From JAHIKV01 sp963733145 (GTDB lineage: Bacteria; Planctomycetota; Planctomycetia; Pirellulales; Thermoguttaceae), in the NCBI GenBank assembly GCA_963733145.1, contig CAVTCJ010000008.1, positions 62,001 to 126,000 on the forward strand: a stretch of DNA of 64,000 bases, in the 5' to 3' direction. Position numbers and translations under genes: made by a program. Below the pieces are notes generated by a model, which ran no database searches, had not been told where the DNA came from, and was given only the letters and a program-made list of their open reading frames with translations. Numbering within the stretch: the stretch's first letter is position 1; each line of letters starts with the position of its first letter. Of this stretch, positions 1 through 7,916 are shown in pieces.

Positions 1-485
1 CGGCTATCCGCGACATGGACGCCTATTCGCCTTACCCGGTCGAGGGCCTGGCGACGGAGTTGGGCATGCGGAAGACGCGGCTGCCCTTCGTCGTGCTGAT
101 GGGCGGATTGGTGGGGGCGGGCGTGGGCTTTCTGATGCAGTATTTCTCGATGGCCATCAATTACACGTTCAACGTCGGCGGCCGTCCCTACAACAGTTGG
201 CCGGTGTTCATTCCGATCACCTTCGAGGTCACGATCCTGCTGGGGGCCTTCGCGGCTTTTCTGGGGATGATGTTCCTCAACGGCTTGCCGCATCCGCATC
301 ACCCGCTGTTCAACGTGCCGCAATTCGCCCGATCGAGCTCGGACCGTTTCTTCCTTTGCATCGAGGCGACCGATCCCCGCTTCGACCGTGAGGAGACGGC
401 CAAGTTCCTAGCCGGGTTGCATCCGCACGGCGAGGTGATCGAGGTTCCGAAGGAAGAGGGAAGAGGGAAGAGGGATGAGGGATGA
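1..485 (+). CDS. actD: ActD, alternative complex III membrane subunit, 5' partial
   Basis: The frame is open to the first base of the window, so the true start lies upstream. ActD (DUF3341) is a small membrane subunit of alternative complex III, the quinol:cytochrome c oxidoreductase that stands in for bc1. Seen: the hallmark segment DAYSPYPVEGL just after the first in-window Met (position 15), two membrane spans (about residues 24-46 and 66-90 from that Met) separated by GRPYNSWPVFIP, then HPLFNVPQF and a soluble CIEATDPRF segment. The last ten or so codons (KEEGRGKRDEG) are encoded by a purine-rich simple repeat and are not family sequence. An IS4-like element and palindromic repeats now separate it from actE, which normally follows directly. 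Confidence 0.88.
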   Translation, partial: AIRDMDAYSPYPVEGLATELGMRKTRLPFVVLMGGLVGAGVGFLMQYFSMAINYTFNVGGRPYNSWPVFIPITFEVTILLGAFAAFLGMMFLNGLPHPHHPLFNVPQFARSSSDRFFLCIEATDPRFDREETAKFLAGLHPHGEVIEVPKEEGRGKRDEG

Positions 486-499
486 AGGATGAAGGATGG
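451..499 (+). repeat. Purine-rich simple repeat at the end of actD
   Basis: Degenerate tandem units of 7-8 bases (gaagagg, gatgagg, gatgaag) run across the last codons and stop of actD. The repeat supplies a charged EEGRGKRDEG tail to the protein. Confidence 0.7.
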
Positions 500-585
500 A
501 TAATCGGAAAGGAATGAAAACATGAACAGGGCCGGGCATGTAAGACGACGCTATCCGCGGCAGTTAGCCTTACGTGGGCGTAGCT

Positions 586-780
586 GCTCGTCCCTGGGTC
601 GCCCCGAAGGGGCGACAGTTCTCCCAGCCCAGGGCAACGCCCTGGGTAGAGGGGAGAACGCACACCTGGGATCGGCCCAACGGGCCAATGGTTCCCTTTC
701 CGGAACGGTTGGCCCGTTGGGCCGAGGCGGTGTCTACGCCGCTCGTTACCCAGGGCGTTGCCCTCGTTGTTACACACATC
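586..780. repeat. Cluster of palindromic repeats between actD and the IS4-like transposase
   Basis: Several short palindromes lie in a row: tcgccccgaaggggcga, cccagggcaacgccctggg, and a pair of ggcccaacgggccaa-type arms around a ttccctttccggaacgg loop. No reading frame with protein-like composition is present. Related palindromic sequence recurs at 2323-2385 on the far side of the transposase, so the mobile element sits inside or between copies of this repeat. Confidence 0.65.
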
Positions 781-2352
781 TCTTGATTGATATTGGCGAA
801 TTGGGATCAATACGGCATTATGGTAAGCAAGTGAATGGACGCAGGGGGGAGAAAACTAGTCAAGGAAGATCGCACATGCTCACTCCCTGGGTAGCGGATG
901 AAATGAAAACGGCCAATTTGTGCGACAAACGCCTGAATCGACGCCTTGCGGAGGTGGTTTCGCAGTTGGCAGAGCGGCCAACGGCGAGCATTCCCGCGGC
1001 GTGCGGCGGTCGCGCCGAAATGGTCGCCGCCTATCGGTTTTGCGAGAACGAGAACACCAACTTCAAGACTGTCCTGCAACCGCACATTGACGCCACGCGG
1101 CGACGAATCGCCGCACAACCCATGGCCTTGCTCGCGCAGGACACTACGGAAATTGACGTCACCCGGCCGGACCAGCAGGTCGCGGGGGCCGGTCCCCTGG
1201 ACGGTGGTCCTCGCCGCGGAGCGCTGGTGCACCTGATGTGCGCGTTCACAGAGGATGGAACGCCGCTCGGCACGGTCGCCGGCGAGGCCTGGGTGCGCAG
1301 GGAGGAGCCCGTTAGTGCGCCGCGGACTCGGGCCGAGCGCGCCGCTACGCCGATCGAAGACAAAGAGAGCTATCGTTGGGTTACCATGCTTCGGCAGGCG
1401 CGCGAAGAAGCTCTGCGAAACCCCGCCACTCGGTTGATTTGCCTGGCCGATAGCGAAGCCGACATCTATGAAGTAATGGTCGAAGGAATGCGGGAGCCCG
1501 GGACCATCGACTGGATCATCCGCGCCTGCCAGAATCGCGCTTTGCTCCTGGAAAACAGCCAAAAACACGCGGAACATTACGTCCGCGACGCGGTCCTGTC
1601 TCGGCCGGCGCTGTTTGAGCGGACGATCCAGGTGCGGGGGCGAAAAGCGAAGGTGGCTTGCGAAACGCGGGGCCGACGCCAACCCCGCAAATCGCGCAAA
1701 GCCGTGGTTGCGGTGCGGGCGATGCGTCTCACGCTCCGTCCGCCGTTTCGTCCAGACCATCGTCTCCCGGCGATCACCATCAACGTGGTGTCGGTCAGCG
1801 AGGTGAACCCGCCGCCGAACGACGAGCCGGTGGAATGGCTGCTGCTGACGAGCTTGCCGATTGACGACATCGAGCAGGTGCAACGAGTAATCCAATATTA
1901 TTGTGTTCGTTGGATGATCGAGGTTTTCTTTCGCGTGTTGAAGTCGGGCTGCCGTGTTGAAGAGCGGTTGTTTGAATACATGGACCGCTTGTTGACGTGT
2001 CTGGCGATCTATGTGATTGTTGCCTGGCGGACGTTGTACGTGTGCCGCTTGGGACGGAGTTGCCCGGACATCAGTTGCGAGGCGGTCTTCGAGCCGGCCG
2101 AATGGAAATCGGTGTGGAAGGTGATGCGCCGCGAGAATCCGCCGGCCCACCCGCCCCCCTTGGGCATGTTCATTCGGCTGTATTACAACTTGGTGGCTAC
2201 GTGAATCGAAAACGAGCCGATCCGCCCGGTCCGCAAACCCTTTGGATTGGCCTGCAACGGATGCATGACTTCGCTACCTGTTGGCTAATGTTCGGCCCTG
2301 ACGCTCAAAGGGAGACCTGATTTGTGTGTAACAACGAGGGCGTTGCCCTGGG
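749..2352 (+). mobile_element. IS4-family-like insertion element inside the alternative complex III operon
   Basis: The transposase at 876-2204 is bracketed by a 30-base inverted repeat: positions 749-778 (ending tcgttgttacacaca) and 2323-2352 (starting tgtgtgtaacaacga), identical except in an internal gggc-N3-gccc stretch. The arms overlap the operon's palindromic repeats, so they could be two such repeats in opposite orientation and not the element's true ends. No target-site duplication was identified. Confidence 0.55.
876..2204 (+). CDS. IS4-family transposase, Tn5-like subgroup
   Basis: A 442-residue DDE transposase. The N-terminal ~75 residues (WVADEMKTANLCDKRLN, then AAYRFCENE) match the DNA-binding domain found in Tn5-like IS4 transposases. 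Catalytic residues are visible: Asp89 in LLAQDTTEID, Asp192 in CLADSEADIYE (the DREAD-box equivalent) and Glu349 in CVRWMIEVFFRVLKSG (the YREK-type motif). The C-terminus is hydrophobic and ends near MFIRLYYNL. The start at 876 is chosen because upstream codons encode palindromic repeats and not protein. The frame is intact, so the element may be active. It stands between actD and actE and is likely to have polar effects on the downstream respiratory genes. Confidence 0.85.
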   Translation: MLTPWVADEMKTANLCDKRLNRRLAEVVSQLAERPTASIPAACGGRAEMVAAYRFCENENTNFKTVLQPHIDATRRRIAAQPMALLAQDTTEIDVTRPDQQVAGAGPLDGGPRRGALVHLMCAFTEDGTPLGTVAGEAWVRREEPVSAPRTRAERAATPIEDKESYRWVTMLRQAREEALRNPATRLICLADSEADIYEVMVEGMREPGTIDWIIRACQNRALLLENSQKHAEHYVRDAVLSRPALFERTIQVRGRKAKVACETRGRRQPRKSRKAVVAVRAMRLTLRPPFRPDHRLPAITINVVSVSEVNPPPNDEPVEWLLLTSLPIDDIEQVQRVIQYYCVRWMIEVFFRVLKSGCRVEERLFEYMDRLLTCLAIYVIVAWRTLYVCRLGRSCPDISCEAVFEPAEWKSVWKVMRRENPPAHPPPLGMFIRLYYNLVAT

Positions 2353-2409
2353 CTGGGCGAACCGGAGGGCCTTCGGCCCAATATGGTCCTCCGCTTTCCT
2401 GTCAAGGTC

Positions 2410-3263
2410 ATGGCCAAACCCAATATCGCCGCCCACCTTCCCGTTGAATTCATAGCCAAGCCCGTCTTTCTTATCATCCTGTTAGTTGGTTTGCTGGGAA
2501 CGTCCGGCTGCCAACAGAAGATGGCCTCGCAACCGAGTTACAAGCAACTGGAGCGCTGCGATTTCTTTCCCGACGAGCGTTCGGAGCGGCCGCTGGTCCC
2601 CGGCACGGTGGCGCGGGGACACTTGCAGACGGACGTGGCCTTTTTTACAGGGCGGCGGGAGGGCAAGGACGGCCGGCCGCTGGGGGCCGTCAGTCCGGCT
2701 GTCGTGCAGCCGCCGCCCGATAGTCCGGCCGAGGCGAAGGCCCGGCGCGACCAGTACGCCGACTTCGTCGATACCTTTCCGTATCCGATGACCGCCGAGA
2801 GGATTGAACACGGCTATCAGCGTTTTATGATCTATTGCGTGGTGTGCCACGATCCGCTCGGCATGGGTCACGGCAAGATTGTGGAGCGCGGCTACACGCC
2901 GCCGCCGTCGTATCATATCGAGCGGCTGCGCAACGCGCCGGTGGGACATTTGTTCGCCGTCATCAGCGAGGGCTACGGCTCGATGCCTTCTTATGGGCGC
3001 AAATCCCGCCCGACGACCGCTGGGCCATTGTGGCCTATATCCGCGCGCTGCAGGCCAGCCAGCATTTCCCGGCCGATCAACTGCCGAAAGGGCCATCCGG
3101 CGGGAAGCGGCCGTCAAAAGACCGCGTCAGCGTTTTCAGAGGCGATCTGCCCTCACCCCCGCCCCCTCTCCCAAAGGGAGAGGGGGGTTTATGTAGGGTG
3201 GGTCAAGCGAATGCAGCCCCACCAAATGCGGGAAAAACGATGGTGGGGCGGCGCTTCGCTTGA
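2410..3263 (+). pseudogene. actE: ActE, monoheme cytochrome c lipoprotein of alternative complex III, with a frameshift
   Basis: ActE carries one c-type heme on the periplasmic side of alternative complex III. The start at 2410 gives a lipoprotein-like signal (VFLIILLVGLLGTSGC). The protein continues with YADFVDTFPYPMTAERIEHG and the heme motif CVVCH near 2840. At about 2990 the frame breaks inside the conserved block: SMPSY is followed, in the +1 frame, by QIPPDDRWAIVAYIRALQ, which is the normal ActE C-terminus. One base is missing in a G run (ttatgggcgc), so a sequencing error is as likely as a true mutation. The end is unusual: the tail from KRPSK onward is encoded by palindromic repeats at 3110-3273. 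ActF follows 128 bases downstream. Confidence 0.8.
3150..3187. repeat. Palindromic repeat, CCTCTCCCAAAGGGAGAGG family, copy 1
   Basis: The core cctctcccaaagggagagg is preceded by a cacccccgcc arm and by the stretch gcgttttcagaggcgatctg that recurs before copies 2 and 3. It is read in frame as part of the altered actE C-terminus (PSPPPPLPKGEGG). Confidence 0.8.
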
Positions 3264-3273
3264 CCCACCCTAC
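3193..3273. repeat. Palindromic repeat, GTAGGGTGGGTCAAGCGAA family, copy 1
   Basis: The left arm starts gtagggtgggtcaagcgaa and the right arm ends ttcgcttgacccaccctac; the whole unit of about 80 bases can fold on itself. A second copy lies at 48222-48303. Here it supplies the last codons of the frameshifted actE. Confidence 0.85.
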
Positions 3274-3316
3274 TTTCCGCAACAGATACTACTTCCGCGT
3301 TTTCGGAGGCGATCCG

Positions 3317-3352
3317 CCCTCACCCCCGGCCCCTCTCCCAAAGGGAGAGGGG
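3317..3352. repeat. Palindromic repeat, CCTCTCCCAAAGGGAGAGG family, copy 2
   Basis: Same core as at 3150, again preceded by a gcgttttcggaggcgatccg stretch. It lies in the short actE-actF spacer just before the actF ribosome binding site. Confidence 0.8.
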
Positions 3353-3390
3353 AGGATTTTCGAGAAGGCCCCAACCCCGGGAGGCACGCC

Positions 3391-4611
3391 ATGAGCACTG
3401 ACGCCCGCAGCGAACCGTCGGCGGCACAGTGGCAGCGCCGGGCCCTCTGGATCGGCGCGTTCGTGCTGATGATTTGCCTCGTCGGGGCGGGCTACAATCC
3501 GGGCCCGTTCTTTAGGGCTTATCTGGCCGCGTATCTGTTCTATTTGGGCATCGCACTGGGCTCGATGGTGCTGTTGATGGTCTATCATCTGACCGGCGGG
3601 AGTTGGGGGCTGATGATCCGCCGCTTTCTGGAAGCCGGCATGAGGACCCTGCCGCTGATGGTCCTGCTCTTCATTCCCATTGCCTGGGGGGTGGGCTATC
3701 TCTACGTCTGGGCACAGCCCGAGGTGGTGGCCGCCAGCCCGAAACTCCAGTACCAGCAGTTCTATTTGCGGCCGTCGTTTTTTTGGATCAGGGCCGCCGT
3801 GTATTTTGCCCTCTGGCTGGCGATGGCCGCGTTGTTGAGCCGCTGGTCGCGCAAGGAAGACGCCACGGGCAATCCGCGGCTGGGGTGGAAGAGCCAGCAA
3901 TTGAGCGCTTTCGGCGCGGTGGTCTATGGGATCAGCATCCACTTCGCTTCGGTCGATTGGGGCATGTCGCTGCTGCCCGCCTTTCATTCGACCATTTGGG
4001 GACCGCTGTTCGCCGTCGGGCAATTGCTCTCCGCGTTCAGCGTCGCTCTGGTGGGGCTGGCCTTTTGCATCGACCGGCCGCCGCTAAGTGAAGTGGCCTC
4101 GCTCAAAGTGCGCAACGATCTAGGAAGCCTGCTGCTGACGCTGTTGATCGTCTGGGCCTACCTGGCCTGGTTCCAATTCATGCTGATTTGGATCGCCAAC
4201 ATGCCGGTGGACGTGGTCTATTTCGCTCCGCGGACGGCGGCCGTCTGGAAAGCGGTGATCTGGCTGATCGTCGTCTTTCACTTCGCTGTTCCCTTTTTCC
4301 TGCTGCTGATGCGGCCGGTGAAATGCAACAGCCGGGCGGTGGGTTGGATCGCCGGCCTGATCCTGTTCATGCAACTGGTGTATCTCTACTACCAGGTCAT
4401 GCCCGGCGTGGCGGCCGATCGGATCGCCCGGCATTGGATGGATTTGCTCACCCCGATCGGACTCGGCGGAGTGTGGCTGGGCTACTATTTGTGGCAGTTG
4501 CAGCGGTTTCCGCTGTTGGCGCCGCACGACTACAACCGGGAGTCCGCCTTGAAATTGCGGCGTTTGGACGAGGAAGAAGCCGCCCGAGAGGAAACGCTGG
4601 CTTATGGATAA
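3391..4611 (+). CDS. actF: ActF, integral membrane subunit of alternative complex III
   Basis: ActF is the multi-span membrane subunit paralogous to ActC (NrfD-like) that helps form the quinol-oxidising core of alternative complex III. The 406-residue protein has about ten hydrophobic segments, from LWIGAFVLMICLVGAGY to GVWLGYYLWQLQRF. Family-typical stretches include FFRAYLAAYLFYLGIALGSM, QYQQFYLRPSFFWIRA, HFASVDWGMSLLPAFHST and AWFQFMLIWIANMP. The start at 3391 follows ccgggaggcacgcc, a good ribosome binding site; the open frame that continues upstream into actE and repeats is accidental read-through. It overlaps the next gene by eight bases, which suggests coupled translation. Confidence 0.9.
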   Translation: MSTDARSEPSAAQWQRRALWIGAFVLMICLVGAGYNPGPFFRAYLAAYLFYLGIALGSMVLLMVYHLTGGSWGLMIRRFLEAGMRTLPLMVLLFIPIAWGVGYLYVWAQPEVVAASPKLQYQQFYLRPSFFWIRAAVYFALWLAMAALLSRWSRKEDATGNPRLGWKSQQLSAFGAVVYGISIHFASVDWGMSLLPAFHSTIWGPLFAVGQLLSAFSVALVGLAFCIDRPPLSEVASLKVRNDLGSLLLTLLIVWAYLAWFQFMLIWIANMPVDVVYFAPRTAAVWKAVIWLIVVFHFAVPFFLLLMRPVKCNSRAVGWIAGLILFMQLVYLYYQVMPGVAADRIARHWMDLLTPIGLGGVWLGYYLWQLQRFPLLAPHDYNRESALKLRRLDEEEAAREETLAYG

Positions 4612-5251
4612 CGAAAATCGACATCCCGAACAGCCGCTCGACCGCCGCGAGTCTCCCGGCGGCGCTGCGGAAGAAATCCGCCATCCGGACGTGCGCTTCG
4701 AGCCGAAAGACGTCAATTTCGGCATCCTGCTGGGGATATTGATTGCGGGCGGCTTCGTGCTGATCCTGATTTCCTTCTCCCTCTGGCGATACCTCGGGGC
4801 GCTCAGCGGCGTGGAACCTTGTCTGGCTCAAGATCCGCATCACCTCAATGCCCTGCCGGCGGATCCCCTGCCGCCGTCACCGCGTCTGGAACCGATCAAT
4901 CGCATGGCGGGCCGCGAAGCCGGCAACGTCGACGTGCTGTTGTCCGACAAGGAGCGGCGTCTGAACAGCTACGGACCGACCGGTGAAGAGGGCTTCGTCC
5001 AGATTCCGATACAAGAGGCGATCCGGCTGACGGCCGCCAAGTTGCCCGTCCGCACGCCGCCGCCGAGCAAGCGGCCGTCCAAAAACAACTTGGGTGTTTT
5101 CGGTGGCGGCCCGCCCTCACCCCCAGCCCCTCTCCCAAAGGGAGAGGGGAGATATTTCCGGACGTCCGCCAAGGACCGCGGGCTGGTCGACTGGGGCGAA
5201 TCGAACTCGGGCCGCATGTTCCGCCCGGCCGGCGAAGGGAGGGGGAAATGA
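4604..5251 (+). CDS. Small single-span protein of the ACIII-oxidase operon, carrying an in-frame repeat insertion
   Basis: A conserved hypothetical protein often found between ACIII and cytochrome oxidase genes; its role is unknown to me. It has a polar N-terminus with RFEPKDVNFG, one membrane span (ILLGILIAGGFVLILISFSL), then a periplasmic part with the recognisable block DKERRLNSYGPTGEEGFVQIP and EAIRLTAAKLPVR. Codons from about 5079 to 5160 (KRPSKNNLGVFGG through PLPKGEGRYF) come from a palindromic repeat inserted without disturbing the frame; native sequence appears to resume at KDRGLVDWGESNSGRMFRP. Its stop overlaps the coxB start as ATGA, so translation is probably coupled. Confidence 0.7.
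   Translation: MDNENRHPEQPLDRRESPGGAAEEIRHPDVRFEPKDVNFGILLGILIAGGFVLILISFSLWRYLGALSGVEPCLAQDPHHLNALPADPLPPSPRLEPINRMAGREAGNVDVLLSDKERRLNSYGPTGEEGFVQIPIQEAIRLTAAKLPVRTPPPSKRPSKNNLGVFGGGPPSPPAPLPKGEGRYFRTSAKDRGLVDWGESNSGRMFRPAGEGRGK
5114..5149. repeat. Palindromic repeat, CCTCTCCCAAAGGGAGAGG family, copy 3, inside a coding sequence
   Basis: Same core as copies 1 and 2, preceded by gtccaaaaacaacttgggt and gttttcggtggcggc. It lies wholly inside the 4604-5251 gene and is translated as PSPPAPLPKGEG. Confidence 0.85.
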
Positions 5252-6263
5252 TCGCCGAAGTCGCCCTCTTTCCGAAAACCGCATCGACCTCGGCCACGGA
5301 GGTCAACTATCTGCTGCTGTTTCTGATATGCGTATGCGCCCCGGTGGTGGTGATGGTGTGGTCCATGGTCGTCGGGTTTTCGATCCGCTATCGGCGTCGC
5401 CCCGGCGAGGTGGGCAATCCGCCCAAAATGCACGAATCGCGCGCCCTGGAATGGTTTTGGACGTTGACGCCTTTGCTGATATTCTTCTTCGTTTTCATCT
5501 GGGGAGCGAGGGTCTATTTTTACGTGTTCAACGCCCCCCAGGACGCCGAGCCGGTGTACGTCATCGCCAAGCAGTGGATGTGGAAACTTCAACACATCGA
5601 GGGGCAACGCGAGATCAACACGCTTCACGTTCCCCTGGGGCGGCCCATCAAGCTGCTGATGACCTCGGAAGACGTGATCCACGATTTTTACGTGCCCGCC
5701 TTCCGCGTTCACATGGACGTGCTGCCGGATCGCTACACCTCCTACTGGTTCAAGGCCACGCAGGTCGGCGAGTTCCATCTGTTCTGCGGGCAATACTGCG
5801 GACCGGGCCATTCCGGCATGATGGGCAAGATCATCGTCATGCAACCGGCGGATTACGACCGCTGGCTGGCGCAAAATGCCGAAGGCTCGCTGGGCCTGCA
5901 AGGCCGGCAAACCTTCCTGCAGTACCGCTGCATCACCTGCCACAGCGCCGACCGCGATGCCCGGCGCCCGTGCTCGAAGGGCTTTTCGGCCGGCCGGTGC
6001 ATCTGAAGGGCGGCGAAACGGTCCCGGCCGACGAAAACTATATCCGCACTTCGATCCTCTATCCCAGCCGCCAAATCGTCGCCGGCTGGGAAAACATCAT
6101 GCCCTCGTTCGACCACGAAGTGGACGCCGAGGGCGTGAATAAGTTGATCGCGTTCATCCAATCCCTGAAGCCGGGAAAGACTCCCAACCGCGTGGAAAGT
6201 TATCCGCCGCCGGTGACCACTCCGCCGATCGAAGATAAATCTCTGCCGAAAAAGGAACCGTAA
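5248..6263 (+). pseudogene. coxB: CoxB, cytochrome c oxidase subunit II with fused cytochrome c domain, one frameshift
   Basis: Subunit II takes electrons from cytochrome c into the CuA centre. Two N-terminal membrane spans (LLLFLICVCAPVVVMVWSM and FWTLTPLLIFFFVFIW) are followed by the cupredoxin domain with VIHDFYVPAFR and the CuA site CGQYCGPGHSGM. A C-terminal heme domain follows, with CITCH near 5932, as in caa3-type oxidases. The frame breaks at about 5962 (cccggcgcc; one G appears to be missing) and continues as PVLEGLFGRPVHLKGGE, then SFDHEVDAEGVNKLIAFIQSL to a stop at 6263. Both halves are well conserved, so a base-calling error is a serious possibility. The start at 5248 follows gggaggggga. 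Confidence 0.85.
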
Positions 6264-6266
6264 GCC

Positions 6267-7916
6267 ATGTCCACGGACACCGCCTTGGCGGGCACGCCGG
6301 ATTTTGCCTCGGAAGGGCCGCGAACGACGTATCTGAACGTCGCGTCCACCGTCTCCTCGTGGCTGCTGACGAAGGATCACAAGCGCATCGCCGTCCTCTA
6401 TCTGGTGCCGATAACGCTGATGTTTTGTCTGGGGGCGGCGGGGGCGGCGATCGTGCGGCTGAACCTGATATTGCCCAACAGCCACATATTTACCCAGGAG
6501 TTTTACAATCGGAGTTTCACCGTTCACGGCGTGGTGATGGTGTTCTTCTTCCTGGTGCCGGTGGTTCCGACGGTGCTGGGGAATTTCTTCCTGCCGCTGA
6601 TGATCGGCGCGAAGGACCTGGCCTTCCCGCGGTTGAACTTGCTGAGTTGGTATCTGTACATGAGCGGGGCCGCGCTGGTTGCCTTCGCGGCGCTGTTCGG
6701 CGGCATGGACACCGGCTGGACCTTTTACCCTCCGTTCAGCACGCACTCGTCCTTGACCAACGTGAGCATGACGATGCTCGCCGTGGTGATCGCCGGCTTT
6801 TCCTCGATTCTCACGGGCTTGAACTTCGTGGTCACCACGCACAAGCTCCGTGCGCCGGGAATGACCTGGTTCCGGCTGCCCATTTTCGTGTGGACTTTGT
6901 ACGCCACCAGTTTCCTCCTGCTGATGGCGGTGCCGGTGGTGGCGATGGCCCTGATCTTGTCCGTCCTCACGCGGCTGTTTGGGTTCGGGCCTTACGATCC
7001 GGCGCTGGGGGGCGATCCGCTGCTGTATCAGCACATGTTTTGGTTCTATTCCCATCCGGCGGTCTACATCATGATTCTGCCCGGCATGGGGATCATCAGC
7101 GAGGTGATTCCCTGCTTCGCCAGGAAGTCGCTGTTCGGCTACTCGTTCATGGCGATGGCCAGCTTCGGCATCGCCATGCTCGGATTCGTCGTCTGGGGGC
7201 ACCACATGTTCGTGGCTGGCTTGTCGCTCTACGCGGCCTTGATCTTTTCCGCGCTGAGCTTCCTGGTGGCGGTCCCCTCGGCCATCAAGGTGTTCAACTG
7301 GCTGGGCACGCTGTATCGCGGCTCGATCACCTTCGAGGCCCCGATGCTGTATGCGCTGTCCTTCATCCTGCTGTTCACCGCCGGCGGCATCACCGGCTTG
7401 TTCCTGGCCACGCTGGGGGTAGACATCCACGTCCACGCCACCTATTTCGTGGTGGGCCACTTCCATTTCATCATGGTCGGCGGAATGGTCACGGCCTACA
7501 TGGCCGGCCTGCACTATTGGTGGCCGAAAATCACCGGGCGGATGTATTCCGATTGGTGGTCGCGCATCGCGGCGCTGATCCTGCTGATCGGTTTCTTCCT
7601 CACGTTTCTGCCCTACTACGTGATGGGCATCAACGGGATGCAGCGGCGGATTTTCCATTATGCCCCCGAGTTCCAGGTGTGGAACGTGATGGCCACCGCG
7701 GGGGCCACGATTCTGGCCGTCGGCTACGTGATGCCTTTGTTCTACCTGGTGCATTCGCTGTTCTTCGGCAAGCGGGCCCCGGCCAATCCCTGGCACGCCA
7801 CGGGTTTGGAATGGCAGACTCCTTCCCCGCCGCCGCCGGAAAATTTCGACGCCACCCCGACGATCGTCCGCAAACCGTATCAATATCATAGCGGGAAAGC
7901 CCAAAATGAACCCTAG
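6267..7916 (+). CDS. coxA: CoxA, cytochrome c oxidase subunit I, A2-type heme-copper oxidase
   Basis: The catalytic subunit reduces oxygen to water and pumps protons. The 549-residue protein has about twelve spans. Heme and copper ligands are visible: low-spin heme His in SFTVHGVVM, the CuB His-Tyr pair in YSHPAVYIMILPG, the CuB pair in VVWGHHMF, and heme ligands in HATYFVVGHFHFIMVGG. Helix VI reads YSHPAVY where A1-type enzymes have GHPEV: the usual D-channel Glu is absent and the Tyr-Ser motif marks the A2 type. It follows coxB by three bases and overlaps coxC by eleven. Confidence 0.95.
   Translation: MSTDTALAGTPDFASEGPRTTYLNVASTVSSWLLTKDHKRIAVLYLVPITLMFCLGAAGAAIVRLNLILPNSHIFTQEFYNRSFTVHGVVMVFFFLVPVVPTVLGNFFLPLMIGAKDLAFPRLNLLSWYLYMSGAALVAFAALFGGMDTGWTFYPPFSTHSSLTNVSMTMLAVVIAGFSSILTGLNFVVTTHKLRAPGMTWFRLPIFVWTLYATSFLLLMAVPVVAMALILSVLTRLFGFGPYDPALGGDPLLYQHMFWFYSHPAVYIMILPGMGIISEVIPCFARKSLFGYSFMAMASFGIAMLGFVVWGHHMFVAGLSLYAALIFSALSFLVAVPSAIKVFNWLGTLYRGSITFEAPMLYALSFILLFTAGGITGLFLATLGVDIHVHATYFVVGHFHFIMVGGMVTAYMAGLHYWWPKITGRMYSDWWSRIAALILLIGFFLTFLPYYVMGINGMQRRIFHYAPEFQVWNVMATAGATILAVGYVMPLFYLVHSLFFGKRAPANPWHATGLEWQTPSPPPPENFDATPTIVRKPYQYHSGKAQNEP

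Noticed and set aside
522..875. N-terminal extension of the IS4-like transposase
   Set aside because: These codons lie in palindromic repeats, and the transposase family starts near MLTPWVADEM.
807..2150. Open frame of 447 codons opposite the IS4-like transposase
   Set aside because: Antisense shadow of a clear transposase with catalytic residues on the plus strand.
2383..4611. Apparent ActE-ActF fusion of 742 codons
   Set aside because: The join is read-through of a frame-shifted actE and of palindromic repeats into the actF frame; ActF has its own start and ribosome binding site at 3391.
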